DNA of 64,000 bases, taken from the NCBI GenBank assembly GCA_018699955.1, contig JABISG010000154.1:1-64000 (forward strand), in the 5' to 3' direction. This document shows, one piece after another, positions 53,009-62,936 of the stretch; the stretch's first letter is position 1, and the number at the start of each line of letters is the position of its first letter. A model generated the notes under the pieces. That model was not told where the DNA came from, did not search any database, and was given only the letters and a program-made list of their open reading frames with translations. The position numbers and the translations under genes were made by a program. The stretch is from Planctomycetaceae bacterium (GTDB taxonomy: Bacteria; Planctomycetota; Planctomycetia; Planctomycetales; Planctomycetaceae).

Positions 53009-55810
53009 ATGACGCAACACACGAAAAACGTAAGCAGTGACCGACAATCACCGTTCGGCAGCCTGCATGTCTTCAACATCACCGCAATAACCGCGTGCTG
53101 TCTGGCCGTCGTTGTCGGTCAATCGATGGCCCAGGAAACCAAAGTCTTCACTGGTCACAGCGATCCCGTCTATGCCGTCGGCTTCACGCCCGACGGAAAG
53201 TCGATCGTTACAGGCAGCTTCGATAAATCGTTGCGGCTGTGGGATATCGCCACCCAGAAGACCATCCGCACCATGACCGGACACACCGGGATTGTGCTTT
53301 CCATTGCCGTCTCGCCCGACGGAAAACGGATCGCCTCCGGTGCGCTCGACAACACCATCAAGCTGTGGGACGTCCCCGTCAATACGCCCATCGCCAATCT
53401 GGCAGGACACAAGGGAGCCGTTTTCTCGGCCGCCGTCAATGTCGATGGAACGCTGTACGCAACAGCCGGTGCCGACAAACTCATCAAGCTTTGGAATGCG
53501 GCCGACGGTAAACCGGCCCGCGACATCGCCGGCAACACGGCAGAAATTCGCCAGCTCGACATTCGCCGCGATGGCAAACAGATCGCCTCGGCCGATGCCG
53601 CCGGTCTCGTGCGGCTCTTCAAAGCCGATGACGGCACGCCTCAGGGAATCATCGGTGCGCACACCGGAGAAATCACAGGCCTCGTTTTCGCACCCAACAA
53701 TACCTTCATTCTCACATCCGGAGCCGACGGACTCGTCAAACGCTGGCCGGTCACTCTCCCGCCATCACGGGCGGTCGCCGGCCATACCGCCGCCATCCAT
53801 GCAATGCGGCTCAGTCCCAACGGTGCGCGAATCGCCACGGCGTCGGCCGACAAGTCGGCCCGCATCTGGAACTTCGCCGACGGCAAACAGCTCTTCAATC
53901 TCGAAGGACACGGCGGCGAAGTGACCGCAATCACCTTCAGCAACAACAGCGCACAGGTCGCGACCGGTTCTGCCGACAAGATTCCGCGACTGTTCGATGC
54001 CAACAGCGGCAAACTCGTCAAGGACTTCCCCACACAAGCCGCATCGGTCACGGCTGTCGCAATCAGCCCGAACAACCAGTTACTGGTCGTCGGCGATGCC
54101 AGCGGTGCGATCAAACTCTACAAGACGGCCGACGCCACCGAAGCCGCCGCACTTGCCGGCTCGCAGGGCGCGATCAACGGCATGGCATTCATTCCCAACG
54201 GACAACAAGTATTCTCAACGTCGGCAGGAGACAAAGCCGTTCGCATCTGGAACGCCGCCGATGGTAAGGCAATCAAAACGATCGAAACCGCCAACGTGGT
54301 GACCGCGTTCGGCTTGCGGCCCGACGGACAACAACTTGCCGTTGCCGGCAACGACAAGCTCATTCGCGTTTACAACGTCGCCGACGGCAAGCTCGTAACC
54401 ACACTGACCGGACACACGGGCAAAGTGACCGCCGTCGATTTCAGCCGCGACAACAAACGGGTCGTCTCATCCGGCGACGAAGGCATCGTCCGCGTTTGGG
54501 ACTTGGCGACGGGACTCGGGCAACAGCACTTTGTGAATCATCAGGGCGCTGTCACAGCCGCCGTCTTCGCCACCGACAACAAAACCGTGCTGTCGGCCGG
54601 CATCGACAAGACGGTTCAGATCGATGTCGTCTCGGTATTGTTCGCAAATGCGGCCGACGAAAAACGCGTGAATGATCTTGCCATTTCCGCGAACAGCGCG
54701 CAATACGCCACCGCCGGCGAAAATGGTGAAGTCAAAACGTGGAACACAAGCAACGGCTCGGCCGTCCGCACTTTCGCCGGACACGAAGGGCCGGCACTCA
54801 GTGTGACTCTCTCGCCCAACAACCAACAGATTGCAGCCGGCGGAAAAGACAAAACGCTAATGATCTGGAACGCGGGCAACGCGGCAATCGAACAGCGAAT
54901 TATCACACCGGCCGAAGTCACACGCGTCGCCTACAGTGCCGACAGTACAAAGTTGGCAGCCGTTGGCAGCGACAACACCATCCGCAGCTACAATCCGACG
55001 CGACCGAATCCGCAGCCGATAAAACCACCCACACAGGAACCGGCGCAAATCATGACCGGTCACACGGCCGTGGTTCATTCGCTCCGCTTCGCACCCGATA
55101 ACAGCACGGCGATCACTGCATCGGCCGATGGCACCGCGAAAACATGGTCGGTTGCCGCTGCCGGATTCACCGCCAGCATGACCGGACACAGCTCGCAGGT
55201 GTACGGGATCGTCTTCAGCCCCGATGGAAAAGTGTTGGCATCCGCCTCGAACGACAAGACGGTTCGCCTCTGGGACGTCGCAGGAAAGAAGGCGTTGAAG
55301 ACGCTTTCGACTCAGCCCTCGGGAGTTTACGGCGTTGCATTCAGTCCCGATGGCAAACTGCTCGTCACCGCCGGCGCCGACAAAACGGTGCGATTATTCA
55401 ACGTCGAAACCGGCACGCAGACGCGGGAATTCAAAGGCTCGCAGTATGCCGTCTACAGTGTCGCATTCAGTCCCGATGGCAAATCGGTTGCTGCTGGCGG
55501 CGTTGGACTCGGCGAAAACCGTCAGGTGCTATTGTGGAACATCGACAACGACCAGCCAGCCAAAATCTTCGCCGGCCACAAAGACGACGTCTATCGCGTT
55601 CAGTTCAGCCCCAAGGGAAACCGGCTATTGACCGCCGGTTACGCTGGCACCATCAACGTCTGGGACGTCAATTCCGCGAAGCCGCTCTTCACACAAGACA
55701 TGCCCATCGTCTTGTATTCGGCGACGTACTCCGTCGATGGCAAACAGATCGCGGTGACGGCGAACGATGGCAAAGCCTATCTGCTCGCAGTACCGGTCGC
55801 AGCGCAATAG
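53009..55810 (+). CDS. Secreted WD40 protein with about 21 repeats (three propellers)
   Basis: 933 residues. A signal peptide (ITACCLAVVVGQSMAQ) leads directly to WD40 repeats of the FTGHSDPVYAVGFTPDGKSI...LRLWDIATQK type, which fill the protein. I count about 21 repeats by the GH...V and following DGK/S turns, which would make three 7-bladed propellers. No other domain is seen. It is probably a periplasmic scaffold or ligand-binding protein. The ATG at 53009 follows GAGGACCGGC and begins a good signal peptide; 52946 is an alternative. Confidence 0.85.
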   Translation: MTQHTKNVSSDRQSPFGSLHVFNITAITACCLAVVVGQSMAQETKVFTGHSDPVYAVGFTPDGKSIVTGSFDKSLRLWDIATQKTIRTMTGHTGIVLSIAVSPDGKRIASGALDNTIKLWDVPVNTPIANLAGHKGAVFSAAVNVDGTLYATAGADKLIKLWNAADGKPARDIAGNTAEIRQLDIRRDGKQIASADAAGLVRLFKADDGTPQGIIGAHTGEITGLVFAPNNTFILTSGADGLVKRWPVTLPPSRAVAGHTAAIHAMRLSPNGARIATASADKSARIWNFADGKQLFNLEGHGGEVTAITFSNNSAQVATGSADKIPRLFDANSGKLVKDFPTQAASVTAVAISPNNQLLVVGDASGAIKLYKTADATEAAALAGSQGAINGMAFIPNGQQVFSTSAGDKAVRIWNAADGKAIKTIETANVVTAFGLRPDGQQLAVAGNDKLIRVYNVADGKLVTTLTGHTGKVTAVDFSRDNKRVVSSGDEGIVRVWDLATGLGQQHFVNHQGAVTAAVFATDNKTVLSAGIDKTVQIDVVSVLFANAADEKRVNDLAISANSAQYATAGENGEVKTWNTSNGSAVRTFAGHEGPALSVTLSPNNQQIAAGGKDKTLMIWNAGNAAIEQRIITPAEVTRVAYSADSTKLAAVGSDNTIRSYNPTRPNPQPIKPPTQEPAQIMTGHTAVVHSLRFAPDNSTAITASADGTAKTWSVAAAGFTASMTGHSSQVYGIVFSPDGKVLASASNDKTVRLWDVAGKKALKTLSTQPSGVYGVAFSPDGKLLVTAGADKTVRLFNVETGTQTREFKGSQYAVYSVAFSPDGKSVAAGGVGLGENRQVLLWNIDNDQPAKIFAGHKDDVYRVQFSPKGNRLLTAGYAGTINVWDVNSAKPLFTQDMPIVLYSATYSVDGKQIAVTANDGKAYLLAVPVAAQ

Positions 55811-55828
55811 TCTGCAGCAAGAGATGAC

Positions 55829-55993
55829 TTAGATTCGTTTTGTGCTGCTGCGCATCATGATGAAACCAATGACGGCAACCGTCATCAGGATAAACACAAA
55901 TTTGCCCGGCGTCATGTGGTGCCACTGCTTCATCAGGTAGGTGTAGTAGAACTCCATGTATTCGCCGAAGGCCATCGCCAGTAGTGCAGACAT
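55829..55993 (-). CDS. Very small membrane protein
   Basis: 54 residues: MSALLAMAFGEYMEFYYTYLM..., then one transmembrane helix (GKFVFILMTVAVIGFIMM) and a basic tail RSSTKRI. The start at 55993 follows GGCGAGGCAAAC; the longer frame from 56110 lacks support. Its compact N-in or N-out single-helix form and spacing look like a real small gene. Function unknown. Confidence 0.6.
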   Translation of the reverse strand: MSALLAMAFGEYMEFYYTYLMKQWHHMTPGKFVFILMTVAVIGFIMMRSSTKRI

Positions 55994-56164
55994 TGTTTGC
56001 CTCGCCTTTTTTTGGCAGCGTTGTGGGGAAGGTTGATTCGGACAGCCGATCGCGCGGATCGGGCCTCTTACAAACCTACGCCACGATTTCGGCAGTTGAG
56101 AATTCTGCAATGCGGAACACAGAGTGCAGAGCGCGGATTCGACAGGTATTGCCGATTCTCCGGA

Positions 56165-57547
56165 TTAGCTATCGGGCGACGTCGCTTCGAATTCCGGCTC
56201 ATATTCGTCCCGGCGGGCGCGGCTGCGGAAATGGACACGCAGCGGAACCTCTTTGAAGGGCAATTTTTCGCGAAGTACACCCAACAAATACCGCTTCCAC
56301 GATTCGTCGATCAGTTTGGGATCGTTGCACTTGAAGACGATGGTCGGCGGGGCAGTTGAGACCTGTGTCGCGTAAAAAATCTTCGGACGGCGATTCTTGC
56401 GATACGGCGCCGGATGACTCTTGATGGCCGCTGCCACAATCCGATTCAACTCCCCTGTCCCCACGCGAATGCGCGCCTGCTTGAAGATCGTCTGCGCAAG
56501 ATTCACCAGTTGGCGAATGTTCCGCGAATCGTTGGCCGTGATAAACGCCAGTGGAACGTGCCGCATGCTGGCGAAGTTGTGCGTCAGGTATTCGTTCCAC
56601 TTCTCGGTGGTCATGCCTTCGGCCCGACCGAGATCCCATTTATTAATCACAAACACGCACGGCTTGTGGTGGTCCTGGATTTCCTCGACTAGCTGCTTAT
56701 CGACTTTGGAAATGGTGTCGTGCGCGTCGAAAAACATGAAGACGACATCGGCCCGGCGAATACTTTTTTGAGCACGCACCAGTCCATAAAATTCGATATC
56801 GTTGGCAATGCTCTTTTTGCGGCGGACACCGGGCGTATCGATGGCGACGAGCGAATGACCATCGACGTCGAATCGAATGTCGATGCTGTCGCGCGTTGTG
56901 CCGGCCACTTCGCTGACGATCACGCGTTCTTCTTCGGCCAATGAATTGATGAACGTGCTTTTGCCGACGTTACGACGGCCGACAATTGCCAGCTTGAGTT
57001 CCGGGTCGGCCGCCTGTGACTCCCCTTCGGCCTCCTCGGCCTCCTGTTCTTCCGGCAGATTATCGATGACTGCTTTCAGCAACCCATCGCGGTTCCGCTT
57101 ACCTTTCACGCTGGTCATTACGTGTGGTGCGTCGATGAGGCCGAAGAACGCCGGCGCCTCGGCTTCGAGCTTTTCGGAATCGCATTTGTTGACGACAAGC
57201 AGCTTGCGTTTGTCAATTTTCCACAACCGGGCCGCCACGTGCTTGTCGAGCGGGACGACGCTGGTCTGCGCATCGACAACGTACACAATCAGATCGGCCT
57301 CATCGATGGCGATGCTGATTTGCCGCTCGATGTCGTCGGTCAAGTCGTCGGCATCTTCGATACCCATACCACCGGTGTCGATCAGTTCAAAATACCGATC
57401 ATCGTCGTGCATCAAATAAACGACGCGGTCGCGGGTCACGCCGGGCGTGGGATCGACGACAGCGATGAGGCGGCCGGCAAGCCAGTTGAAGATGGAACTC
57501 TTGCCGACATTGGGACGGCCGACAATGGCAACTTTGGGGAGGGACAT
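56165..57547 (-). CDS. der: Ribosome-associated GTPase Der (EngA)
   Basis: 460 residues with two tandem G domains. Domain 1 has PKVAIVGRPNVGKSSIFNWLAG, DTGG and NKCD; domain 2 has KLAIVGRRNVGKSTFINSL, DTPGVRRKKS and NKWD. A KH-like C-terminal domain (VSTAPPTIVFKCNDPKLIDESWKRYL) completes the Der architecture. It is needed for assembly of the 50S subunit. The ATG at 57547 begins MSLPKVAIVG, as in homologues; the longer frame is not used. Confidence 0.95.
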   Translation of the reverse strand: MSLPKVAIVGRPNVGKSSIFNWLAGRLIAVVDPTPGVTRDRVVYLMHDDDRYFELIDTGGMGIEDADDLTDDIERQISIAIDEADLIVYVVDAQTSVVPLDKHVAARLWKIDKRKLLVVNKCDSEKLEAEAPAFFGLIDAPHVMTSVKGKRNRDGLLKAVIDNLPEEQEAEEAEGESQAADPELKLAIVGRRNVGKSTFINSLAEEERVIVSEVAGTTRDSIDIRFDVDGHSLVAIDTPGVRRKKSIANDIEFYGLVRAQKSIRRADVVFMFFDAHDTISKVDKQLVEEIQDHHKPCVFVINKWDLGRAEGMTTEKWNEYLTHNFASMRHVPLAFITANDSRNIRQLVNLAQTIFKQARIRVGTGELNRIVAAAIKSHPAPYRKNRRPKIFYATQVSTAPPTIVFKCNDPKLIDESWKRYLLGVLREKLPFKEVPLRVHFRSRARRDEYEPEFEATSPDS

Positions 57548-57930
57548 GGGTGGGCAAATCTGGCAGTTGTCTGCCTGAGGGCTGACTGTGGGAGAGACGT
57601 CGCGACTTCGAGTCGATCGAAGCGGCATGGCAACGGCAACGTCTGGAAGCGAACCAACAATCCATTGTTCTCTGCAAGCCGCTTCTGTTCAAGGGCCATG
57701 ACAGCCCGAAACGGTAAGGAAGGGACGATTCGTGAGACTTTGAGCGTTATTGTGGCATCTCAAAGCCCGCGGGCTGCGGACCGCGGGATCAAGCGACTCA
57801 AACGGGTCTTCTCCAGTCTGACGGTTTTCTGTAGAATCCCGCCGCGCCGGCCCGCGTCCCGTCCAATCAGGGTCACCGAGACGCATGCCATCCTACTATT
57901 TCCAGAGACCTTAGCGTCGAGGCAAGTCCT
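57548..57930. other. Intergenic region between divergent der and LRR genes
   Basis: Contains an AAAGCCCGCGGGC-family palindrome at 57760-57790. No gene is supported. Confidence 0.5.
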
Positions 57931-58479
57931 ATGGGTAGATTCTTCCAGATTTTTGGCGGCAGCATCTTCGGCCTGTTTCTGCTGTTCACTGCGGTCCTAC
58001 TCAATCAATTGATCGGATTCGCACCTGGGCCGGGTGGTGGAGACGACGACAACGGCGCTGCTGACTATCTTGAAGATCGAGGGGCACAGATCATCTACGA
58101 CGACTACGGTCAGGCCCGATCGATCGCACTGCCGGAAGATTTCCAAATCGAGGATATCGGCGCTGTCGCGGCACTTCATTCGCTTGTGGATGTAAGATTC
58201 GACGCCCCCCACAATATCACCGATTGGGAGGTCAGCCAATTGGCTTCTCTGCGCGAGTTGCAATCTTTGTATCTTGATGGTGCCGACATTACAGATGACT
58301 GCATAGACGACCTGATCAATTTGACAGACTTGCAGGAACTTTCGATCGAAGACACTCGAATTTCGTCCGACGGTGCGAACCACCTGAGAGACTTACTTCC
58401 CAATTGCAGTGTGTATTGGAACGCTCGCGGCGACGAAGTCGAAAAGATGACGGAGCGCGAGTTGTTTCCACCCAGGTGA
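57931..58479 (+). CDS. Short membrane-anchored leucine-rich-repeat protein
   Basis: 182 residues. N-terminal transmembrane helix (SIFGLFLLFTAVLLNQLIGF), a short Gly/Asp linker, then about four LRRs (ITDWEVSQLASLRELQSLYLDGADITDDCIDDL) and a cap (GANHLRDLLPNCSVYW) like those of the larger LRR proteins in this window. The repeats should be outside the cytoplasm. GAGG precedes the ATG. Function unknown. Confidence 0.75.
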   Translation: MGRFFQIFGGSIFGLFLLFTAVLLNQLIGFAPGPGGGDDDNGAADYLEDRGAQIIYDDYGQARSIALPEDFQIEDIGAVAALHSLVDVRFDAPHNITDWEVSQLASLRELQSLYLDGADITDDCIDDLINLTDLQELSIEDTRISSDGANHLRDLLPNCSVYWNARGDEVEKMTERELFPPR

Positions 58480-58571
58480 GCATTTCCTTTCGCGATCCAT
58501 GTAAAATCGCACTGCTATCGAGTGGCAACGGAACAGCCAGCCAAAATTCAAATGGAGTTGAATAACGCGCC

Positions 58572-59186
58572 ATGAAACGAGCAAATAGCACAAAAGACTT
58601 GAAGGCGTTGATTAAAGGGGCGGCACGCGGCGATGAGGACCAAATCCAACAGTTGATTGCGCCGTTCATTTCGGACGACGAAAAACTCATCGAATGCGCC
58701 GTCACTGCCAAATTGGGATTGATCACCACGTACGACTTCGCGTTTCTGACCGATCGCCGGATCGCCGATCTGGAAATTACGCCGCTGACCGGGAACCTCA
58801 ATGTCGAGAGTGCTTTTCTGCACAAGATCGATGCCTACGTTCTGTTGCAGCCCGCCATCCCAATCTTGCTGCGACTGTTCATGCTGGGCCTCTATCTCGT
58901 CGTCCCGCTGCTGGCAATTTCCATGGTGTTTAGCATCGGAGGATGGGTCGCTATCGCTCTGGCAGCGCTGGCGATCGTCATCTGCAACGTTTTGATTGGC
59001 ATTGCGATCAATCCGCTGATCAAACGCATTATTCTCCGCTTCAAGAAGTCCGGCCTGTGGTTGAAGCTCACCGGATCTGCAACGGGTGTGCTGATCTTTG
59101 CGGATCGCGATAAATTCTCGGTACTCACCAAGCTGGCGCGATCGCTCAGCGACCTGAAACGAACGTTGGACACGCAAGCAGCCTAA
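58572..59186 (+). CDS. PH-like protein with two central transmembrane helices
   Basis: 204 residues. A charged N-terminal part (KDLKALIKGAARGDEDQIQQLIAPFI) is followed by a strand-rich stretch with TYDFAFLTDRRIADLEI, reminiscent of bacterial PH-like domains (LTDRRI is typical). Two hydrophobic helices (~100-145) come next, then KLTGSATGVLIFADRDKFSVLTKLARSL. Probably membrane-bound with both ends in the cytosol. Only 3 bp separate it from the next gene, so it is the first gene of a three-gene operon. No function assigned. Confidence 0.68.
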   Translation: MKRANSTKDLKALIKGAARGDEDQIQQLIAPFISDDEKLIECAVTAKLGLITTYDFAFLTDRRIADLEITPLTGNLNVESAFLHKIDAYVLLQPAIPILLRLFMLGLYLVVPLLAISMVFSIGGWVAIALAALAIVICNVLIGIAINPLIKRIILRFKKSGLWLKLTGSATGVLIFADRDKFSVLTKLARSLSDLKRTLDTQAA

Positions 59187-59189
59187 ACG

Positions 59190-60176
59190 ATGAACAAACA
59201 GCTGCTCGATTCGCTGCCGGCCCCCGTCAGCCGGGCCTACCGGCTGATGTACGATCAGCCAGACGCCGAACAAGCCTATCAATCGATCGCCCTGTTCAGC
59301 GAGCCGTTGATTAAGTGGTACGGCACGATTGGCTTGGTGGCGTTGCGCGAAAAACGACCCGATCTACTGGTTGGCAACGGAATTCTCTCGAAGTTTCTCA
59401 GCCCATCTCTGGGAATCTGGGCGCAGATTAACCGTCTGGCGATGAAACATGCTCCGTTTGAGGGCGAAATGTCGCCGTTGTCTGGTTTGTTCGACGAATT
59501 GCTTGGACGGCAAACCGCGCCGATACAAAACTGCGTGAAACGAATTGAGGATTATCTGGGCGGGCAACTTCAAAAGAAGACGCTGCTCGACTTTCTGGAA
59601 TGCCTCGTAGCCTATCGCAACCGCTCGCGAGGGCACGGCGCACCGTCGGTTCAACATCAACGGGAGTTTTCACAAATACTGCTCGCCGCTTACGAGGAAC
59701 TCTTGCAACGATTGGCGGGCCTGTCGCGGTTTCAGTTGACCTACGTTGAACGAACCGAATTGCTTCGTTCCGGTGCCGTCCATGTGCTGCGCGTTTGCAA
59801 CGGGCTGAATTCGTTCATTCTGCCGGAACGCCTAACGCTGCAAACTGCCAATGCGCTGGCATCCGAATCGGTCCACTTGTTTACCGATTCCGAACGACCG
59901 GTTATCGAGCTGTCGCCAATTATCGTTCGCCCGTCGCACGCCGACAGTTTCTACTTCCTCAACGGCAACCGCAAGCACGTCGAATACCTTTGCTACGACG
60001 GTGTTGGCGATGAGTATTATCGCCCCGACGGTTATCGCGAAGCGATCGCCGATTTTCTGTCGGTCGATGAACAGACAGATGCCAACGTTGTCATCGACCA
60101 CAGCGAGCCGGAGGCACCTGCCGACGGGAAGACACGAAAAACCGATATCACCTTCGGAGACCTCGGCGGTTTTTGA
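59190..60176 (+). CDS. Unknown protein with RN-x4-H motif (HEPN-like candidate)
   Basis: 328 residues, no signal or transmembrane segment. A helical N-terminal half contains FLECLVAYRNRSRGHGAPS; the Arg-Asn...His (143-149) resembles the RNxxxxH motif of HEPN-type domains and of small helical domains seen beside planctomycete kinases and cyclases. The C-terminal half (ELSPIIVRPSHADSFYFLNGNRKHVEYLCYDG) looks beta-rich. It overlaps the cyclase gene frame at its stop, indicating coupling. Ribonuclease activity is only a suggestion; a protein-interaction domain is equally likely. Confidence 0.55.
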   Translation: MNKQLLDSLPAPVSRAYRLMYDQPDAEQAYQSIALFSEPLIKWYGTIGLVALREKRPDLLVGNGILSKFLSPSLGIWAQINRLAMKHAPFEGEMSPLSGLFDELLGRQTAPIQNCVKRIEDYLGGQLQKKTLLDFLECLVAYRNRSRGHGAPSVQHQREFSQILLAAYEELLQRLAGLSRFQLTYVERTELLRSGAVHVLRVCNGLNSFILPERLTLQTANALASESVHLFTDSERPVIELSPIIVRPSHADSFYFLNGNRKHVEYLCYDGVGDEYYRPDGYREAIADFLSVDEQTDANVVIDHSEPEAPADGKTRKTDITFGDLGGF

Positions 60177-60196
60177 CCAACTGTGCCGACGAATCT

Positions 60197-62104
60197 ATGT
60201 CCGAGAACGACTCCAAGTTGCTGCTGGATGACGCGCGAAAAGCGGCGCACGTGGGGGACTTCGACCGCGCGCGGTCTCAACTCCGCGAAGTACTCGATCG
60301 GTTCCCTGCGGTCGCGGCGATTGAAACTCGACTGCGGTTAGGACGGCTTTGCATTCTGGGTGGTGCGAAGTTCTTCGATGAAGCAGAACAGCGGCTTGGC
60401 GAAGCACGCCGCCTGGCAAGTGAATCGAGAGATCTCGAAAATGAAGCGGCCGCCATCCAGCAGTTGGCGCTGCTCTGCCGTGGACGAGGACAACTCATCA
60501 AAGCGGATGCACTGCTCGATGAAAGCCCGGCGAATTCGCAAGTCGCCACGCCGTCGCGTGAAGCCGGACAACTGTTTCATTACCGCGGCCTGCTCGCCGC
60601 CGACCGCGGTCAACTGGTCGAAGCCGAACGGCACGAGTTCATCGGGCTGCAACACTACACCGAAGTAGACGATGCTGCCGGAATGTCGGAGGTATGCGAC
60701 TCGCTGGCCGGGCTGCTGTTGCGCCGGGGAAAAGCAAAGAGCGCGTTGAGATTCTGCGAGAAGAGTCTGGCGATCAAGCGACAATGCGGCGACCGATTTG
60801 GTGAGGCGATTGCGCTGGGTACGCTGGGACGCATCTGCATGCTGCAGACCCGATACGAAGACGCACACGCCGCCTTTTCGGAAGACCTGGCAATTGCCGA
60901 AGAGTTGAACGACGTGCGCGGCATCGGAATCATGTTGAACGCGTTGGGCGATGTGAGCTACCTTCGCGGTCATTTTCGCGATACAGAGTCGTTTTGTCGG
61001 CAGAGTATCGAAGCCGACCCGACCGCGTTGAACTCCGCGTTTGCTTATCTGGGAATCGCCCGTTCTCGTTTGTCGCGCGGTCAAATCAACGAAACGGAGT
61101 CGGCTGCCGATGAATTGAAGGCAATACTTCAAAAGATCGACGGACACGAGGAATTGACAGCCGTTCTGGCAGGAATTCACGGGGCGATTGCCTGGCGGCG
61201 TGGCAATCGCGAGCGCGGCGAACAAATGCTGTTGAGCGCAATCGAAACACTCAACGACAAAGGACTGTCGCGAGAAACCATTCCACTGCGATACGAATTG
61301 CGAGATCTGTATCAGAAAGCCAACGACTTGGGTCAGGCGGTCAAAGTGATGGCCGACGCACTCGAAATACTCAGTCTCTGCGGCGCCGAACGCAGCGTGC
61401 ACGATGTCGAGCAGTGGCTACGCACGGTCGATCAACCCAACCTGACGCGATTCGCGTTACAAAGACATCTGCCCGAACATTTGATCGACCAGATTCTGAA
61501 CGGTGAGCTGAACGTTCCCAAGCCGCGAAATCAAAAGTTAGCGGTACTGTTTTGCGACGTCAGAGACTACACGCAAATTTCCGAAGGCATGCAGCCCGAT
61601 GAGATTTTTGAGTTGATCAACGAATGGTTTTCCGAGGCGACTCTCGCGATCCAAAAACACGGCGGCATCATCGACAAGTTCATTGGCGACGCGGTGATGG
61701 CGTTGTTCGGAGTCCCCGATGAACAACCCGAGGCCCCCGCGCGTGCCGTTCGCGCTGCGATGGAAATGCGCGAGGCACTGGCGGCGATGAATCGTCGTCA
61801 GCGAGCGCTGGGAGGCAAGGATTTTCGCATTGGGATCGGCATTCACTGCGGTTCGGCGACGGTCGGTTTCCTCGGTTCACACTTGCGGCAGTCGTTCACG
61901 GCAATTGGCGATGTGGTGAACACGGCCAGCCGACTCGAAACCTCGACAAAGAAATTTTCCGGCTGCGACATTCTGATCAGCCAGCAGGTCGAAAAGGTGC
62001 AACGCCAGTTCGGCGTTGCCGAAACCAGCTCGCTTGGCACCATCCCGCTCAAAGGCAAGCAAGAGCAGTTGACGGTCTACAGCGTGGAAAAACTCCGCGA
62101 GTAA
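60197..62104 (+). CDS. TPR-repeat class III adenylate/guanylate cyclase
   Basis: 635 residues. About 400 residues of TPR-type helical repeats (AAGMSEVCDSLAGLLLRRGKAKSALRFCEKSLAIKRQ, FGEAIALGTLGRICMLQTRYEDA) are followed by a class III nucleotidyl cyclase domain. It has both metal-binding aspartates (FCDVRDY D454; FIGDAVMALF D498), Lys494 for adenine choice, and the Asp572/Asn575/Arg579 transition-state set (AIGDVVNTASRLE). So it should be active, probably making cAMP. The ATG at 60197 is chosen; a TTG overlapping the previous stop at 60173 is possible. A cytosolic sensor is expected. Confidence 0.88.
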   Translation: MSENDSKLLLDDARKAAHVGDFDRARSQLREVLDRFPAVAAIETRLRLGRLCILGGAKFFDEAEQRLGEARRLASESRDLENEAAAIQQLALLCRGRGQLIKADALLDESPANSQVATPSREAGQLFHYRGLLAADRGQLVEAERHEFIGLQHYTEVDDAAGMSEVCDSLAGLLLRRGKAKSALRFCEKSLAIKRQCGDRFGEAIALGTLGRICMLQTRYEDAHAAFSEDLAIAEELNDVRGIGIMLNALGDVSYLRGHFRDTESFCRQSIEADPTALNSAFAYLGIARSRLSRGQINETESAADELKAILQKIDGHEELTAVLAGIHGAIAWRRGNRERGEQMLLSAIETLNDKGLSRETIPLRYELRDLYQKANDLGQAVKVMADALEILSLCGAERSVHDVEQWLRTVDQPNLTRFALQRHLPEHLIDQILNGELNVPKPRNQKLAVLFCDVRDYTQISEGMQPDEIFELINEWFSEATLAIQKHGGIIDKFIGDAVMALFGVPDEQPEAPARAVRAAMEMREALAAMNRRQRALGGKDFRIGIGIHCGSATVGFLGSHLRQSFTAIGDVVNTASRLETSTKKFSGCDILISQQVEKVQRQFGVAETSSLGTIPLKGKQEQLTVYSVEKLRE

Positions 62105-62176
62105 CCGATCGCCTTTCGATAGCCGGATCGGGTGCCACTGTGATCGCAAATGTCAGGTTGAGATCGTAAGCGTCTA

Positions 62177-62734
62177 CTACTTCGCCGCGGACTTCAGAGC
62201 CTTGCGAAATGCCTTTTCCACGTCGGGGAGGTCGGTCTCGTTGACCGACTGGTAGGCGAATGTCGCGGCGACTCTTCCCTTGTTCGTGACGACGGTGGTC
62301 ATGAACGCGTCGGCGTTGATCCCCCAACCCTCCGGACCGGTTTGGGAATCGGGGAAAAGTGCGAGTGCCGTCGATTCCATTTTCAGCGACATTTGAGCGC
62401 GCGGCAAATAGGTCCGCGTTTTTTCTTTGTCATCGGTCAACCAGACGGCGACAATGGCGGCCCCTTCGGTCTTGCCGATTGTTGTGTCCAGCTTGCGCAA
62501 ATACCGGGCCATCGGCCGCGACCATTCCGTCGCCTGAATGAAGATGTAGATCGTCGGCTTGACTTTTCGCTCGGCCGTATAATCGACATCCTTGTCTTCG
62601 ATCGGCCCGACCACCGCATGCACCTTAAGTGCCGGCACTTTTTCATCGACCGTCGGCCCCGATTCAACGTCGGCTCGGGCAATGGTGCCGGCCAGCGATA
62701 CGGCGAAGATGGCAGCAGCAACGAAAATACGCAT
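62177..62734 (-). CDS. Secreted protein, thioredoxin-fold-like, unknown function
   Basis: 185 residues with a signal peptide (IFVAAAIFAVSLAGTIARA). The ATG at 62734 follows GAGAGGG. KVKPTIYIFIQATEWSRPMARYLRKLDTTI and GRVAATFAYQSVNETDLPDVEKAF have a thioredoxin/peroxiredoxin-like flow, but no CxxC pair is present, so a redox function is doubtful. It is convergent with the cyclase gene. Family not identified. Confidence 0.68.
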   Translation of the reverse strand: MRIFVAAAIFAVSLAGTIARADVESGPTVDEKVPALKVHAVVGPIEDKDVDYTAERKVKPTIYIFIQATEWSRPMARYLRKLDTTIGKTEGAAIVAVWLTDDKEKTRTYLPRAQMSLKMESTALALFPDSQTGPEGWGINADAFMTTVVTNKGRVAATFAYQSVNETDLPDVEKAFRKALKSAAK

Positions 62735-62936
62735 GGCAGTCCCTCTCGTTGGAAATAAAACACGATGGCGGTTTCGGAAACAGTGAACAATCTTCAATCG
62801 AGTCTACCACTTAGCCACGACGCTCGCGAGGCTTGTCCCCTCTCGATCAACTCTTCAGTTGCAAGTCGTAATTCCGACAGCTTGCAAGCTCTGCAATCGT
62901 CGGCTATCGTAGCGACGTCGCAGAAAACTTTATGTG

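Noticed and set aside
58572-62104. Calling the operon a Pycsar or CBASS defence system
   Set aside because: The cyclase is a large TPR-class III enzyme and no known effector domain is certain; many planctomycete cyclases are ordinary sensors.
62177-62734. Naming the secreted protein a thioredoxin
   Set aside because: No CxxC active-site pair.
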